64,000 bases of DNA from the NCBI RefSeq assembly GCF_964656455.1, contig NC_135714.1:83225903-83289902 (forward strand), read 5' to 3'. The translations under genes and the position numbers were made by a program. Shown here in pieces: positions 45,720-59,387 of the stretch. Origin of the DNA: Halichoerus grypus (Eukaryota; Chordata; Mammalia; Carnivora; Phocidae). The notes beneath the pieces are model-generated. The model made no database searches, was not told where the DNA came from, and was given only the letters and a program-made list of their open reading frames with translations. The number at the start of each line of letters is the position of its first letter. Positions within the stretch are counted from its first letter, which is position 1.

Positions 45720-47310
45720 AACCATCCTACGTTTGAAGTACAACTAATGTGAAAAGGAGAGGTCATACAAAATGGGACAAAGTTCCAGGATACTGACATA
45801 CAGCTAAGCATTCTAATCCCTTTCACACAGCATAACATAATAGAGGCTCTATTTCGACTATCACGCCTAGAAATGTAACTTATTAATGCAAAACTAAACC
45901 CATGGTTTTTTATTAAGAGATATTTTTCTGATTTTTTATTCCATTCCTGTCATACTAAACCTAATTTTGGTGAACAACAAAAGAATAATTTATTTTTCTT
46001 AAATGAAAAGTTTTTGAAGTCTGTGTGCTTTCAGATGTTGCGTTCTCTCCACCTTTTTTCCCCTATAATATGGCAGAGGATCAGGTTCATTAAGTTTCAA
46101 GAGTATGGAGGAATTAATATGGATTTATAGTCCTCCTTAATGACAGAATTCTTGATTTAAGACTAATCAAGGAAAGAAAATGAACACTTTGCATAGTGTA
46201 CATAGATTGGTAGTAAAACTATATGCATAAATCATGACAAGAGATGACTGCCTATTGGGGAAAATTCTTCAGCATCAATGGGCAATTTCCCATTTTCCCC
46301 TCATATAATTAATAGAACCAAGATCCTTCTTCAGAGTCTATGTTACTGGTTTGGGGTAGACTGTAATTTCCCTTTCAATTTTCAATTGCTGCTGAGTTGC
46401 CCTTGGCATTTTGCAGAGCAACAAAGTTGTGTATGACCTTTTTGAGAGCTACTCTGCTACTGGGACCCCAAAATGTCAAGTACAACTCAGTTGTTCTCAG
46501 AAATTTTCCACTTGCAATTCATTTGTACTTGAAATTGATCACATACAATGTAATTGAAATGCAAACAGAAAAAAAAAAGACCTTGTAGAATCTCTTAGGA
46601 AAATTAATCCGTATCATTGTATATGTGAGAGAACGGAATGGTCTCTGTCCTCATTAGTGAAGAAATGTGGTCAAGTGGATTAGAGTAGGCCTTAGGTCAA
46701 GTGCCTTGGATCCTACTCTCTGGCTGGGTGACCTTGTCCAAGCCATTTAGCTTCCAGACTTAGTATGTATATCCCAGATGCTCTCAGGACAGAGGGACAT
46801 ATTTATCATTCTATTTGTAAGCCCAATGTCCCTGTATCCCCCCTGTGATTCTCCACCTCTCCCCTTTCCTTGATAGGGCGCTGGTATAGCTCGGCAAAGG
46901 AACAGTTGTTTAGACCTGTGCTCGAAGCGTCCTTTAGAGGGAATCCAGCCTGCCTGTGTGACCCAGGTGTTTTGATTGGTTTTCTGTCCTCACAGCAACA
47001 CATCACAGCAACATTGAATGACACCTACGAAGGGCTTTGCTGACCATCTGTTAGAGTGCTGGCATAATAATGAAGAACTTTTCCAGTCTCATCTTCCAGA
47101 AATTCAATTCCTTCATGTTAGTGAAGGGAGAAAGAGTAATCAACTGTGGTGCAAATTGACATTTATATTACATGGGACAATAAATGCAAATATCATCAAG
47201 CACTTAAATTTTCATTCAGCAGCAGAGTAAATTTCTGGTCTTTTTCCCCTTAACTTTTGATGCTTATAGAGTCTGTTAAATATCTCTTTCGTAAGAAGTT
47301 TAATTGGCCT
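45720..47310. other. Intronic sequence with one MIR
   Basis: 46670-46780 is a sense MIR piece (GTCAAGTGGATTAGAGTAGG, GGCTGGGTGACCTTGTCCAA). The rest is unassigned; the open frames here are short and without splice context. Confidence 0.45.
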
Positions 47311-47316
47311 AAAATA

Positions 47317-47525
47317 GTAGTTCTTAACTGGTGGCGATTTGCCTCCCTGGAAACATTTGGCGATGTTTAGGGACATTTTCAGTTATCACCACTAGGACAG
47401 TACTAATGGCATCTAGTTCGTAGAGGCCAGGCATGCCACTAATCCTTCCTACAAGGCACAGGAAAGGCCCCATCACAAAGAATTACCCACTTCAAATTGT
47501 CAACAGTGCCAAGGTTGAGAACCCA
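47317..47525 (+). repeat. MER20 (hAT) DNA transposon, sense
   Basis: TAGTAGTTCTTAACTGGTGG, CATTTGGCGATGTTTAGGGA, GGCATCTAGTTCGTAGAGGC and GTGCCAAGGTTGAGAACCCA give a nearly full-length copy. Confidence 0.85.
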
Positions 47526-47809
47526 TGACATGGGTTGTTTCCATTGTTAAGACAAAGTAAACATCTGAATCGAGTACTTCAGAGAATGGTCACTTGAACA
47601 TGAAATCATAGATGGATCAAATAGCTATCCACATGAGTTGTCTTTTTTCTCACATTAGATTTCCTAAATTCACATTATTTTTCACCAGTACTTTTAGTGT
47701 GTACATCTTTTTTCCTCTAAATATGTAGCAGTTGGAGAAAAACAAGATGTCCTGTGGGCTTGGCACACTGAGAGGACCCTCCTCAGAGGGACCAGCATGA
47801 AATTCATGC

Positions 47810-47990
47810 AAGATTGGAAAGCTGGATAAAACTGAATTTGAATCATGACTTAGCCACTTAAAAGTTGTGCAAGTGATATAACCTTGCTTCATTTGTTTAA
47901 AAAAAAAAAAAAAAGATAAAACCTCCTGCATAGAGTTTTTATGGGAATTAAAATGACCTAGGTACCGTAGCTGGCACAACAGAGCAGGAT
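47810..47990 (+). repeat. MIR, sense
   Basis: GAATTTGAATCATGACTTAG, CCACTTAAAAGTTGTGCAAG, CCTTGCTTCATTTGTTTAAA and TACCGTAGCTGGCACAACAG. Confidence 0.65.
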
Positions 47991-47999
47991 GCAAAAATG

Positions 48000-50820
48000 G
48001 TAACCACCATGCTGGAGGGTATTCTGTAGACACAGAGGTGAGACAGGACATGCTAGATCTTTTCAGCTGGTGTGCCTTTGGCTTCTTACTTGGGTTTCAA
48101 ATGCCAGTATCTCATCTTGCATGACTTTTCCAAGTTATTTATGAACTATCAATAATGAACCCTACACAGAACAAGTGGGACAGCCCTGTCCTTTTTGAGT
48201 CTTCAATCTGCATTTCTGTAGTTTGAGTCTTAATAGCAGAATTAGTATTTAATGCCTGCTCAAAGTGAGTGTGACCAGGTCCTATTGGTTACCTATTAAG
48301 ATAGCAATATTTCCTGATAGAGGGATAAAAAGAGAAGCCAGAGAGGTTGTTTTTGGTAATCACCAAGGATGAACCAAAAGATGAACTCATCATACTTTCC
48401 AGAGTATTACAGTGGCTTCTCAACAACCCAAACCACTTCTCTTTCAAACAAAAGGAAAATTACTAGGGATGTTACTAGAGTAATGTCTTCACTTATTATC
48501 ATTATTGAATACAAATGGTCAAAAAGAAAAATCAGGCAATGAACCTGAATGAAATTATATGGAAGGAGACGAACCCCCAGTCCAGTGCTATGCAAGCCAT
48601 AGGTGTTCAATACACGTTACCTGCCTGGTAACAAGAGGAAGGAGGACCTGCCTGCCCAGTGGTGGATTGGAGATTTTGCTAATAAACTCGTTGCCGTGGC
48701 CTCAGGATCTAATTACACAGAATTCCACAAACCAACTGCTCTCTGTCTTTTGGAATGTCTCAACTTCCTGGATAAGAAACATTTCTAGAATAGAAATATT
48801 CTTATTTGCATCAAAGGAGAAAATATGCAAATAAAAACAGTTTGTATTCTACTCTAGTAAAAATTAAGTTCCTTAGAAAGAGAAAAAAAATTATAATAAG
48901 ATTTCCTGTTTGGGGAGAAGATTTTTGTGGGAACATGTCTATTAGACTTAAAGTTTCCATTACAAACTGGAGAGAAAATTCATGCTTTCTCCTTAGGAGA
49001 AAATTGATATGGCCTTTGAATTAGAATGTTTATGCCATTTTCCTTCTGGTAGTTATGTGATTTCCAACTTTCCTTCCCTACCAATCTCAGAAGTATTCTC
49101 CTTTAAGAAGAGAGTATCATAACTCCTGATTCCATGTATCTCCCAGGCAGTAAACTACCTTCAGTTGGACAGCCTTCACAGGATGTAGCTGATGTCACTG
49201 TGTATGGCCATGCCAACCCTAATGTGCCTATTCAAATGTGGTGACCTATGTTTGATAAATTCGTTCAAATTAATAACTTGTAACTATCGCTAACAGAATG
49301 CAATGGTGGTTTTAAGCCAGTAGGAGTGCTCAATCTGTCTTGGTCAATTTGCAAGGAAGCTACCTCTCTCCTCTGAGCTTCGGTTTGTTTAGACAGTGTG
49401 ACTACTTATAGGATTAGAATATTCTCTTAACCTGTTTTTGCTGCTTAGACAAAGGGGTTGTTTACAGCGTTTTGGGTTTTGTGGGGTTTTTTGTTGTTTG
49501 TTTGCTTTTGCCTCATTCCACCTTTTTGTGATTACCTTTCACAGGGTGCAAATTGGGGTGAACAAGGTAGGAAGAGTAAGGCTACAGGGGTCAAATTACT
49601 ACCTTTGCCTTCCCTGATTGTTTCTCATCTCTATCCTCTCTCATCAGTAGGCGCTAAGGACACATTTGACCTTTGCTTAAATGAATACATGAAAATGGAG
49701 GACATTGTGGAAACTATGACTGGGTTTTATTTACCTTTGCCTAACACTGTAGTTGGTTACACAGTTAGCAACGTAATGAAAGCTTATTGAGTAAATAATA
49801 AACACACTGCTGCTACCTGTACAATATCATTCTGAGAACCCAGAGCATAATACAAATCCGTCACTTTTTTATATCAAATCTCTAGTTTCGAGAATAATCT
49901 TCAGTGATAGCTCTAAACATTTTATGTTGCACTTCTAATGGGCATGGATCATCAAGGGGTTTGCTGTTTATAAGCCACATCTTTATGAATGCATTTGGTT
50001 ATTGCACAGACTTTCCATTACCTTAGCCGCTTACAAAGAAATTCCAAATAACTTTTGTCAGATGTTTTAAGGATAGGGTGGCTTTGGTAGGGTCCCTTTG
50101 CTTGAAATAGGCCATAAATGAAGTTGACATGAAGAATGTTCTTGCAAAAGCAACCTGGAAAGACAAATAGTACCAGTGAATTCGTTATATTTCACCTTCT
50201 CCTCCTCCTCTGTTCTTCTGATAGTTCTGCTTTGCTTAATGTTTTGAATATTTAATACTATGCTAATTTTTTTTCCATTTAGTGTCATTTCTATTCTAGA
50301 GAAAATTTTATAGAAGTTGTTCCGCCAATATTTAAGATAAATGGGGATGGTATTTGGGACATTTGCATTGTTTGAGATTATTTTGAACTTCAAAAATTGT
50401 TTTTCTTTCTCTATGGGCTTTTTTTAATGTTTAAAGGTGGTGACAACTACTAATAATGTATTCATTTTCCTTTCTTCTCAAATTCCAATTTTAGGTAGGA
50501 AGAGAAAAATAAGATTTCACTGAGGCAGAGTCATCAATGTTGATGCATGTCATAATTGCCTTAATGACATTTTTTGAACATTGATGCAGTAAAATGTGAT
50601 TTAAAAAAAATAGTATCCTGCAAGAATTCAAGCACATAGGGACAGGATCACCTCCATATTTTCTAAAAAATTAACCTTGGTCTGTGGTTTAACTTTCTAG
50701 TTTTTCTATTAGTCTAAGCCCTCAGTACAAATAATCTCTTCCTCAAAACGGAGCCCCCTATTTAAATTCATACTTAAGAATTTATCCAGACACTTGGGCC
50801 TGGAGTGACTTGGGAAATAA
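48000..50820. other. Intronic sequence without recognised feature
   Basis: No repeat family or exon recognised over 2.8 kb. A T/G-rich simple stretch lies at 49480-49510. Confidence 0.5.
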
Positions 50821-50827
50821 GAATTGG

Positions 50828-50965
50828 TAGCATCTTAGAATGTCAGAGTTGAGTGAGACATCAGAGATCATCTCATCTGAGCTCCACCTTTATCAGCAAG
50901 AAAATAAAGTGCCAGGAGGGGAAAGCCATTTTCCCATGTCACATATGTTGTTAACATTAAGACGA
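50828..50965 (-). repeat. Ancient MIR-like repeat, antisense
   Basis: CATCTTAGAATGTCAGAGTT, GAGTGAGACATCAGAGATCA, TCTCATCTGAGCTCCACC and AGGAGGGGAAAGCCATTTTC; same family as 8735-8850. Confidence 0.5.
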
Positions 50966-50969
50966 AACT

Positions 50970-52895
50970 ATACCCCTTCCCCGGTGCCAAGTTAGTTAGC
51001 ATTCTGGCATATAGGTGGGTTGTTATTTTTCCAATTTCTGTATGTTTAAAACAGACTTTCATCTTATTCACCACAAATCTTGTACAAAAGTATGTAGTTT
51101 CATATATAAAGCTGAGTGACCCATAACCCAATGTTCAATTCTCAGGATATCATGGATTTTACATTTACCTCTTATAAAGGTTTGTGTCAGTGAGCATGGT
51201 AACTAGAAAGCGTATAAAGCTTTTTAGAACAAAGGTTTTACTGGTAAATTTAAAATGTTTCAGCTAATATTAACCGTAAAAAAGAAAGATTAACGAATTC
51301 TGGAATTTTATATCTACCTATCCTTTTCCTAAGGCTAACAGAGTTAGCTTGTTATGCATGTTTGAGTCAGTGATCATTTTGATGGACTAGCGCTTTCTTC
51401 AGGAGACAAGTTAATATAGGTCTTTTTCCAAGACTACCTCACATTCAAAAATACCTCCTAACTTCCATAGCATCAAGAAAACAGTGTGTTTGGTAATGTG
51501 CTAATTGCGTCTTTGTAAGGAAATGAGGCTTGTGTGTAGGTGGAAGGAGGGGACCAATGGAAATGGGTGCAGCTGGAGGTGAGTTAAGAGGGAATTTCAA
51601 GAGAGATTATCCAGGGAGAAAGGGCCTTTGTACTGCGGGGTGTGACAGGATGCACACCCTGCTTTTAAAAAGTTCTGTTATCAGCACTTTGATAACCATC
51701 CTTCTCAGACATTCAACTTCCCTCCCAATCTTCCTTCAGATCCCAGGCTCTAACAGCTGGAAACCCTGGTGAAATCTCAACAAGAAATAAACAACACTCT
51801 TTATAATTCTAAGGCTAGAAACCGAAAGAGAGTGTTGACTTGTGTCGCATTTACTGCATTTCACGCACCCTGGGCATTTGTTGTCAGCAGAACCACATAC
51901 AGGATGTAAAATGATTTTTAAAAAATTAATGCCAAAAATCTGGAAAAACTAATACCAAGTACTCTGTAGCTTCAAAATGCAGCAGAATTATTAAAACTGA
52001 TCGATCGATGTACTCTTTATTTGGAGAATTTGTTGTCCAGATTTATCTTTGGATTCAGATTATTTTCCATATTAATGATGCCAGACTACAGCCTTTTTTG
52101 TCTTAGACATTTTCAGTTATCATCTTAACAATATTGGCAAAAACAGAAAAAGCACGCAAAGACTCCCCCTGTTATTAAAATTTCAAGACTGTTTCATATT
52201 TTCAAGACTTTTTAGAACTGGCCAATGAAAAAAAAAATCAAGCACCACTTGTAAAAATTTTTCTAATATCCTAAAATATACTCACACACCATATATCCAT
52301 CATTATATTTTATTTAAGGAAGAATACAAACCACAAGCCCAGAACTTGCCATTAAGTTATATTTAGCATGTTTTCCAAATACTAACGTGAAGCAGAAAAT
52401 TGATTTTCAACCAGAAATGATGGTACTTCATGAGTATAACTCTTCTTAAATACATCATACTTTGAAAATATATTTGCTTTTCCTGTTTGAAAGAAGACAG
52501 TAGGGCAGACTACTCTTTGTCTTGACAAACTAAATATGCTTAATAAATCATTTTTGATGTGATAGGATTTGGGGCAATTTTTTTAAATTCAAAAAAATGT
52601 CATCCAGATTAAACACAGGTGTGGCCTTGATAATAGATTGGTCTAAAGAATATTAAAACTAAAGACAGAGAATATAAGACAACCGCTGGGCTGCATCTTC
52701 CCATCAGAGTGGTCAAGCACCATCCAGCTGCACTGCTCGCTCCCTCCCACATGCCTCAGCTCCACTGTCCCAGGAAAGTCTGGTGAGCTGCTAAGAGAAT
52801 CAAGAGACCCAAGCATGCTGGCAGTGCTCAAGGGTTCTTGTGAATCCCCTCCCTCTATCTCCTTCTTTATCTTTCAAAAGAAATAGTTATGGAAG
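50970..52895. other. Intronic sequence without recognised feature
   Basis: No repeat or exon recognised. Confidence 0.5.
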
Positions 52896-52904
52896 AGAAG
52901 AGGT

Positions 52905-53345
52905 AGCAGTGCTGTGGAGAACCAGGCAATAGGTCGAAGTCAAAGGCTTGAGGCTCTAAATCACATCTCTACTAACAACAGTTCTGGGATCATTGCGAAA
53001 TTACTCAGCCCTTTTATAAGTTATTAAAACTTCCACCTCCCTCATCTTTACACATATGAGGTTGGACTCAATCTCCAAGGCCTCTAGCTGTTTCCAAACC
53101 CTGTGATGCAGACTACCCATAAAAAATAAATAGCATGAACTCTGGGATGTTCAATTTCTAAAGTCAAGTTGTAAAGGGTATAAGCTTTTTCATTAACAAA
53201 TGCCAGAAGCTATACGGAACTTTGTGGGGTGCTCAATAAATATTAAACAATCAATTTTATCTTTCATCAGCAAAATGGGGTGAGTAATGCTGATTTGTCT
53301 CACAGAATTTCGTGCGAGAAATAATAAATGAGAACAAAGCACTTT
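52905..53345 (+). repeat. MIR-derived sequence, sense
   Basis: TCAAAGGCTTGAGGCTCTAA, TCATTGCGAAATTACTCAGC and, further on, TTTCATCAGCAAAATGGGGT and AACAAAGCACTTTTCAGAT fit MIR pieces, possibly two copies. Confidence 0.45.
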
Positions 53346-53859
53346 TCAGATAATGAAGTAATTCGAATAAGCTGCTTTAATAGGTCTGAGGTCTAGCTAG
53401 ATGATGCAAGAATAAAGTATCTTTTTTATTATTACATCTGTGAAATACAGCAGTCTTTTCATCTGTTTAAGAAGAAACCATCATTACCCTTGCTTATCAC
53501 CAGAAAGTCAGCATGAGTAATTTCTGTGCAAATGGAATTTTTCATGTGATTTTAACATTTATCACTTTTAACAAAATGCGCCTTTTAGCTTTACCTGATA
53601 TCAGAATGGAATCATATCTTGATTTAAATAGTTTAATGAGGTGTTCCATCAGCATTACACTCTTCTGCCTAAAGAAAATGCTTTTCAAAATGACTGATAA
53701 GCTGTGCAAATGAGAAAATTGTAAATTTAATAATCCTCCTACTCAAAAATAATACAATTCAAGAATTGCTACTAAGGAAAATGAGGTATCACATTCTAGT
53801 TTCCTGGAGACTTCCACAGTCTGTTCTTTTTCATGCTTGTGTACAGTAAATATTATGTG

Positions 53860-53881
53860 CTATTTTTTTTTTTTTTTACAG
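53860..53881 (+). promoter_or_regulatory. BANK1: Splice acceptor of exon D with 15-T tract
   Basis: TA, then 15 uninterrupted T, then ACAG immediately before the split Val codon. It is the strongest acceptor in the window. Confidence 0.9.
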
Positions 53882-53947
53882 TGTTTCAACAAAAGACAGC
53901 TGGAAGACAATCTGATGGTGACAAGTTCCATGGTCCTAAGAGACAAG
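53882..53947 (+). CDS. BANK1: BANK1 coding exon D (short, 66 nt; probably human exon 11)
   Basis: This 66-nt exon is phase 1-1. The acceptor is very strong (15 T then ACAG at 53878-53881) and the donor is AAG|GTAGTA. The split codon G|TG gives Val, and the peptide is VFQQKTAGRQSDGDKFHG then PKRQ, directly continuing TTPYIAQ of exon C as in human (YIAQVFQQKTA). From memory the human exon reads one residue longer near its end (a Leu between Gly and Pro), so one codon seems to be missing here. The exon is too short to show as an open reading frame. Function is inferred from position only: a basic, polar linker between the proline-rich region and the C-terminal coiled-coil region, which lies beyond the window. 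Confidence 0.94.
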
Positions 53948-54509
53948 GTAGTAACATGAACTTCAGTTTATTCAATAATCTCTAAGTAAGATTTAAAGAA
54001 GTCATATGAATATTGGGTAAAGTCTCTGAGGATAGAAGTAAATAATTGTGTGCCTGATTAGTCTTACTCTTTAATTAGTGTCTTGCCCAAATATAATTTT
54101 GTCATTAGATTAATACAAGAAAATTATTTCAATTAATAAAGGCAAGAAACAACCTTGTGAGAATGTTTGTGGTGATGTTGATGATGTTGTTACCAGGGCT
54201 GTAGGAAGGTCAAGTAATACAACTTCTCTAACCTGTATGGAGACCATGCTTTCATAGACCATTAGAGAGAAGCCTCTGGAGTGTAAGTTGGGTGGGTTGG
54301 GGACGGGGGAACAGATGATTGATTTCTCAAAGAAGGGGACCAGCATGGGATTTCTGTACTCTGCATTGAACTCCAATCAAAGATTGGACCCTTGTCTCAC
54401 TATTCTTTTGCTCTCCACCCTTAATCTAGCAGTTTTTGGAACACTTACTTGTCATGCAGAAACAAGCTGAAAACTAGCTACAGAGACAGCACACACAGTA
54501 GCAAAATTG

Positions 54510-54601
54510 TCCTCTCTCTCTAAGATTTCCCTGATGTGCATGGTTCCCGTTGTTTTCCTCTCTCTCTAAGATTTCCCTGACATGCATGGTTCCAGTGGGA
54601 A
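54510..54601 (+). repeat. Tandem duplication, 2 x 46 bp
   Basis: TCCTCTCTCTCTAAGATTTC and onward occurs at 54510-54555 and 54556-54601, with a few differences (GATGTG against GACATG, CCCGTT against CCAGTG). Confidence 0.93.
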
Positions 54602-54604
54602 AGA

Positions 54605-57600
54605 GAAACTCTAGCAGGTTATTTATTATGATGTTCCCCCTGATAATAAGTGCTTGGTTGAAGTTCAAAAATGAAAAATGTAAAAGGTGACAGATGTAGG
54701 GGGCTGGCTCTGATAATCAATAATCTCAACGCACCTTGGAAATAACTTCAGTCCAAGATAGCATTGCCTTGAAATTGCTACCAGTAAATTATTGAAAGAC
54801 ACATTAAAATAAAACCAAGAGGTTATCTCCCAGTAGCCACTGAACAACCCCCCCCCGCCAGTGTCCTTTGTGCCATCGTAGAGATGGCTGGGCACTGACT
54901 GCACCCACTTCTCACTCCACCTCAGTGGACCTGCTCGTAAGACGTCATGGATTGTCCTCCAAGCAAAGGTATGTCCTTAACGAGTGATCTTCATCCATCC
55001 CTTCAAATGGTACTTAGATCGTTCTTCCAATTAAGTACATGATGCTTGAATGCAGCACATGATGAAGCTGAATTTCTGGCCCTGAACACATAGATATACT
55101 GCTTACAAATTTACATGTAGAAAAAAAAAAAAAGAAAAGAAACCTCTATTTGACAGCTTTCCATTTCTAGTGATTTCACAATTTGAAGGAAAAGATTTAT
55201 CTTTTTAAGGTTATTATCCTTCCACTGTACCTTTACCTCTCTCAAGAAACAAGTGCAAACCTCCATATGAGATCATTCTACAATTAGAATCAAACAGTTC
55301 CTGAGGAGTTAGCAAAGTAGAGATTATTCCTATCAGGACTCCCCCACATACCCCACAGAGTTTTGGAAGAAACAAAGAGAGAGGATGCTTTGAGATCTTT
55401 AGGAGAAAATTTCCCTGAAGCATTTTTAAATAAATTACTCAATTATCATGTTTTAATTAAATTCTGTTAAAATTGAGGAGGAAATGTGAAGAAACCCATC
55501 AGAGATGAAGGAAGGTGACAAATAGCAAGAGGAATGAAGAGGTCCTTGGAATTCTCACTCTTACCAGTTGTCCGCTGGCTACCCCCAGAGAGCAACATAA
55601 GGAAAGGCTGCTAGTGTCTATTAGAGACAAATTATTCTTCACCTTATGTACAGAAAAATAGTCCCTTCTGTACCCAGAAAAAAAAAGGGAGGGGAGAATA
55701 GTGAAAGGAAATAAGAACCTAATTATAAAATATTTTATTGGATTAATATCTCTCCATACCTTGGTACCTAATTTGTTTCATTAAGATCAACAATCAGTAT
55801 ATTTTTAAAACTCTTTTAGGGCTAGGATATGAAAATTTTACTCAAATTTTGTATGAATTTTTTCTCTCTGTATATTTAAATCCAACTTATTGATGATGTT
55901 TTAGATTAGTCACCTTAGAGCAGTTTCCCTAGATTCTTTTAACCCTGGATATCAGTAATTCTGTAGAAAAGAAAAGAATATTGTTCTACTTGCTAGGAGA
56001 AGAGGAACATTAAACCTTGTGAAATGTTGGAAAACCTCCCTGATTACTGCAGTCTGCAGGGAAATCAGAATCTAATGTGAGAACAGAAGAGATAATTAAG
56101 AATAATTGGGAAGATTTTAAAATTATACAATTTTACTATTTCTTTACTCTCTCCAATCATTTTTCTCTAAACCTTTTCAGATATTTATGACTGTCCAGCC
56201 CATGGGACGTACTAGGCAATCAAAACTGCTTATTCCTGAATTAATGATTACTCTTTAACTATCCTGGGATTTCATGGTATAGTTGGAAAAACAGTACCTG
56301 CTTCACCAATGATAATCTCTTTATTTGAACAACAACAAAAAAGGTCCTTTTATGAAATTTTTGTCAGAATCAAGATTTCCTAAAGGGACTAGACAGGTTC
56401 TCTAAGGAAGGTTAAATAAATTATTTAATTCTTTCACTATATGCTGGAAGGAAAAGGAATTACAAGAGCCAACTATTTTCCCACTGAAATTGTAAGTGTT
56501 TCGGATGCCCTACATTCAAGACTGCCAAGGGATTGCCAGGAAGTTACATTATTGCTAAGTCAAGGAATTTTCCTGAGGAACAGAAAAAATTAATTGGCAC
56601 CATTTCCATGGAAACTTAACAGATTTCTTCAATTCAGTTTTCACATCCTGAAAAAATATAGGGAAAATGGTGAGGACTTTGGATCCTCCAGATAAAAATT
56701 TCCATCAAAATACAGTTTTAAAATCAGTTTTCCTGAGTTGGTTTTGAAATTAGAAAATGCCAGAGTGATATCTCAGAATATGCTGCTAGCACAGCTCTCC
56801 GACCTTCCCCAAACTTGAGCTTCCCAGGGTGCTCAAGGGTTTGTTCATCAACACTGCAAGCCAGAGAACTGAATTTTGTCAGTGGGTTTGGAGTTGATCA
56901 GAGTTTTGAAGTCTGAGTCATGTTAATGATGCTGGTAGAGGACTGATTTATAACCCCTAATTTTAATCTATTAAGTCTATACTAGAATGCTTGGATTCAT
57001 TAGACCCCTGACAAATAATAAAATTTCTATGAAATATTATTAGTAATTAGAAGACTACTAGGTGAACATGATCAAGTCAAAGGGGGCTGGAAGAATGTAA
57101 GGGCTGCTTCTTCAAAGACATGGAAATATCTGGTTAATTTTCCCTGCCTTACAAGATCATGTAATAGTCTCAGGTCAAGATTTCTCACATCTCCCATACC
57201 TGTTACACCTTTTTTCCCCCTTTGTTATATCTTTTTCTTGGACTATGCCAAGGAGCCTTTTCTATCCTCACTGGAATCATCCACATATTATTAACGTAGT
57301 CTTACCTCAAATATGGTACATGGCAACTGATGAGGTTTAGCGTTCCTAGCATTTGGAACTGCCTCCCTGTGATTATGGGTCACATCCACAAATCTCCTCA
57401 GTCACACAGTTAAATAAGGAATCTCATCAGGGATGTGCTGTTGCTGTCACTCTTGGAAGGCAAACCATTTCTTTGGGGGATGGGGTTAGGTTGGAGGTAG
57501 GGGGAGCACATCCACGCTAGCCAGCTGCCTATATCTACGACTCCCAACCCTAGATGAGCATAAGAATTATTTGTGGAGCTTCTAAAATTTGGTTGCCTAA

Positions 57601-59385
57601 ATCTCACCTTAGACATGGCTAAAAATGGAACATGTGAGAATAGTAATGAGCAATAATCTCAAAACCACCATGCAAAAGACAAAATATAACCAAAAGAAAC
57701 TTTTTTGAAGGCCATATTGTAGTCAAATTTGGCCACTAACTCTGTTATATTTCAAAAGTAGTCTGCACAATATAATTTTAATTTTTGCCATGTTTAAACC
57801 ATGCTTAACTCCATGTTTCACATAAAAATTCAGATCTCCAACCACTCCCCATTGTATTATTATATCATTTGCTACAAATGACTTTTGCTGTTATCATTTG
57901 TTATCATGCTTTCCATGTTGTTTTCTTATATTCGAGACACATTCCTCTAAATTCATAATTCCATAAAAAGTGGAAAAATAAACGATATATCAAGAGAATC
58001 AGGTCAATAAAAACATGAAGGAAAACATTTATTTTTGATAATGGAAACTATTCACATGTGTTTAATACGTAGGCACTAAATCTTCTCCACTCAGTAACTA
58101 CCTGCCTCGCCCCAGGTATAGTCTCTGCCCACTGATTCTTCAATACAGACTGAAAAGTCATTGTTGGCTGGTCTTTTCAGGGGGTGTGAATGCTCATGGG
58201 AAAGATACAGTCAGGGAACATATATTGTTTGTGCTCTCCAAATGCTCAGTGCTGCAGTAGTCTGATAAATGTTAAATAATGAAATTTTCTGCAAGTTGGA
58301 GGCCCAGAGAAACATAGATGTAGATGGTATTGCCCTTACGTGGGAGAAAAGAGAATGCTGGCCTCTGAGGTATTTTCATCAGGCTGTTTTTGCTAGCAGT
58401 GGATATATTAAAAAGAAAAGAGGGAGAATTATCGTGGTCATTTGTACTCCATAAAAGAAAAATGGCCTCAGTTCTCTTTTTCAGTGTAACTTACATTTCC
58501 ATTTTCACAAAAGTTTTTTTATTATAGTCACACCTGAGAAAACTCGCATAATAACTGGGTCCTTGTCCGAAATGGTGATGTGTCAAAAGCCCACAGTAGA
58601 AAGTGAGGAGGAGGGATTCAGTGTTACACTTTGCATCCCGAGACCCCCAAATAAAGCTCTGTGATGGAGGGATGGCATGTTAAAAAGAATTCCGTTAGTA
58701 CTTGATGCAGGGAGTTAGTTGCTTACAGACCAGTCAGTACATAGTGCCAAAGAATCATACTTCACCTGAATGTGACAAGGCTGCACTACCCAAACCTGCG
58801 AAACCCTGGGGTCCTCAGTTGTGAATTGCAACCATCAAAATCCCCTGCAAACTAGAGCAGAGAACAGAATTTGAACACAAGGAATAGAAGCAAAGGATAA
58901 ATAGACACTAAATCCCTTGGTGAACATGATTCTATAGATATGTTCTCTTTCAAGAAGGATTGAGGAAGAGAACAAATAAATAATATGAGGACTTCAAAAA
59001 CCACTCCAGAGAAAAGGAAAGAGAATTTAATCATAAAGGCTCAGGATAATTATACTTCTGTAAGTGATTTGTTTAATGAGTAAGATTGTCAAACACCAAG
59101 CAAGCAAAATACAGATAATGGGAAATACATACACACATACAATAAGAACATTTCAACTAACAGTTTGTAATTTTTTAAATCTTAGACTTTAAAAAATATT
59201 TTACCTGTTTATAAAATATTTTAAGGCAGTAAAGAAGTATGGATTATTTTAAATTTTCATTTACTAAATTTAAGCTAAACAATTCAACTTTCAGGTTCAG
59301 TATCTGACACCTGTCAATATACAAAAGCCAAAAAAGAAAATTTCAGAAAACTGTGAACTTATAAACAAATTAAAAATATAAGGAA
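54605..59385. other. Intronic sequence after exon D, unassigned
   Basis: 4.8 kb with a C10-type run at about 54848-54857 but no recognised repeat. I looked for the next BANK1 exon (coding for the RARIESPAF-like segment) and did not find it. Confidence 0.5.
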
Positions 59386-59387
59386 GA

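Larger units (their letters stand above)
43098..53881 (+). other. BANK1: BANK1 intron C-D (10,784 bp)
   Basis: The intron runs from GTAATG to TTTACAG. It carries one Can-SINE, one carnivore L1 3' end, one MER20 and scattered L2 and MIR pieces. Between 48.0 and 50.8 kb and between 51.0 and 52.9 kb I see no recognisable repeat and no exon-like open frame flanked by good splice sites. Confidence 0.85.
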
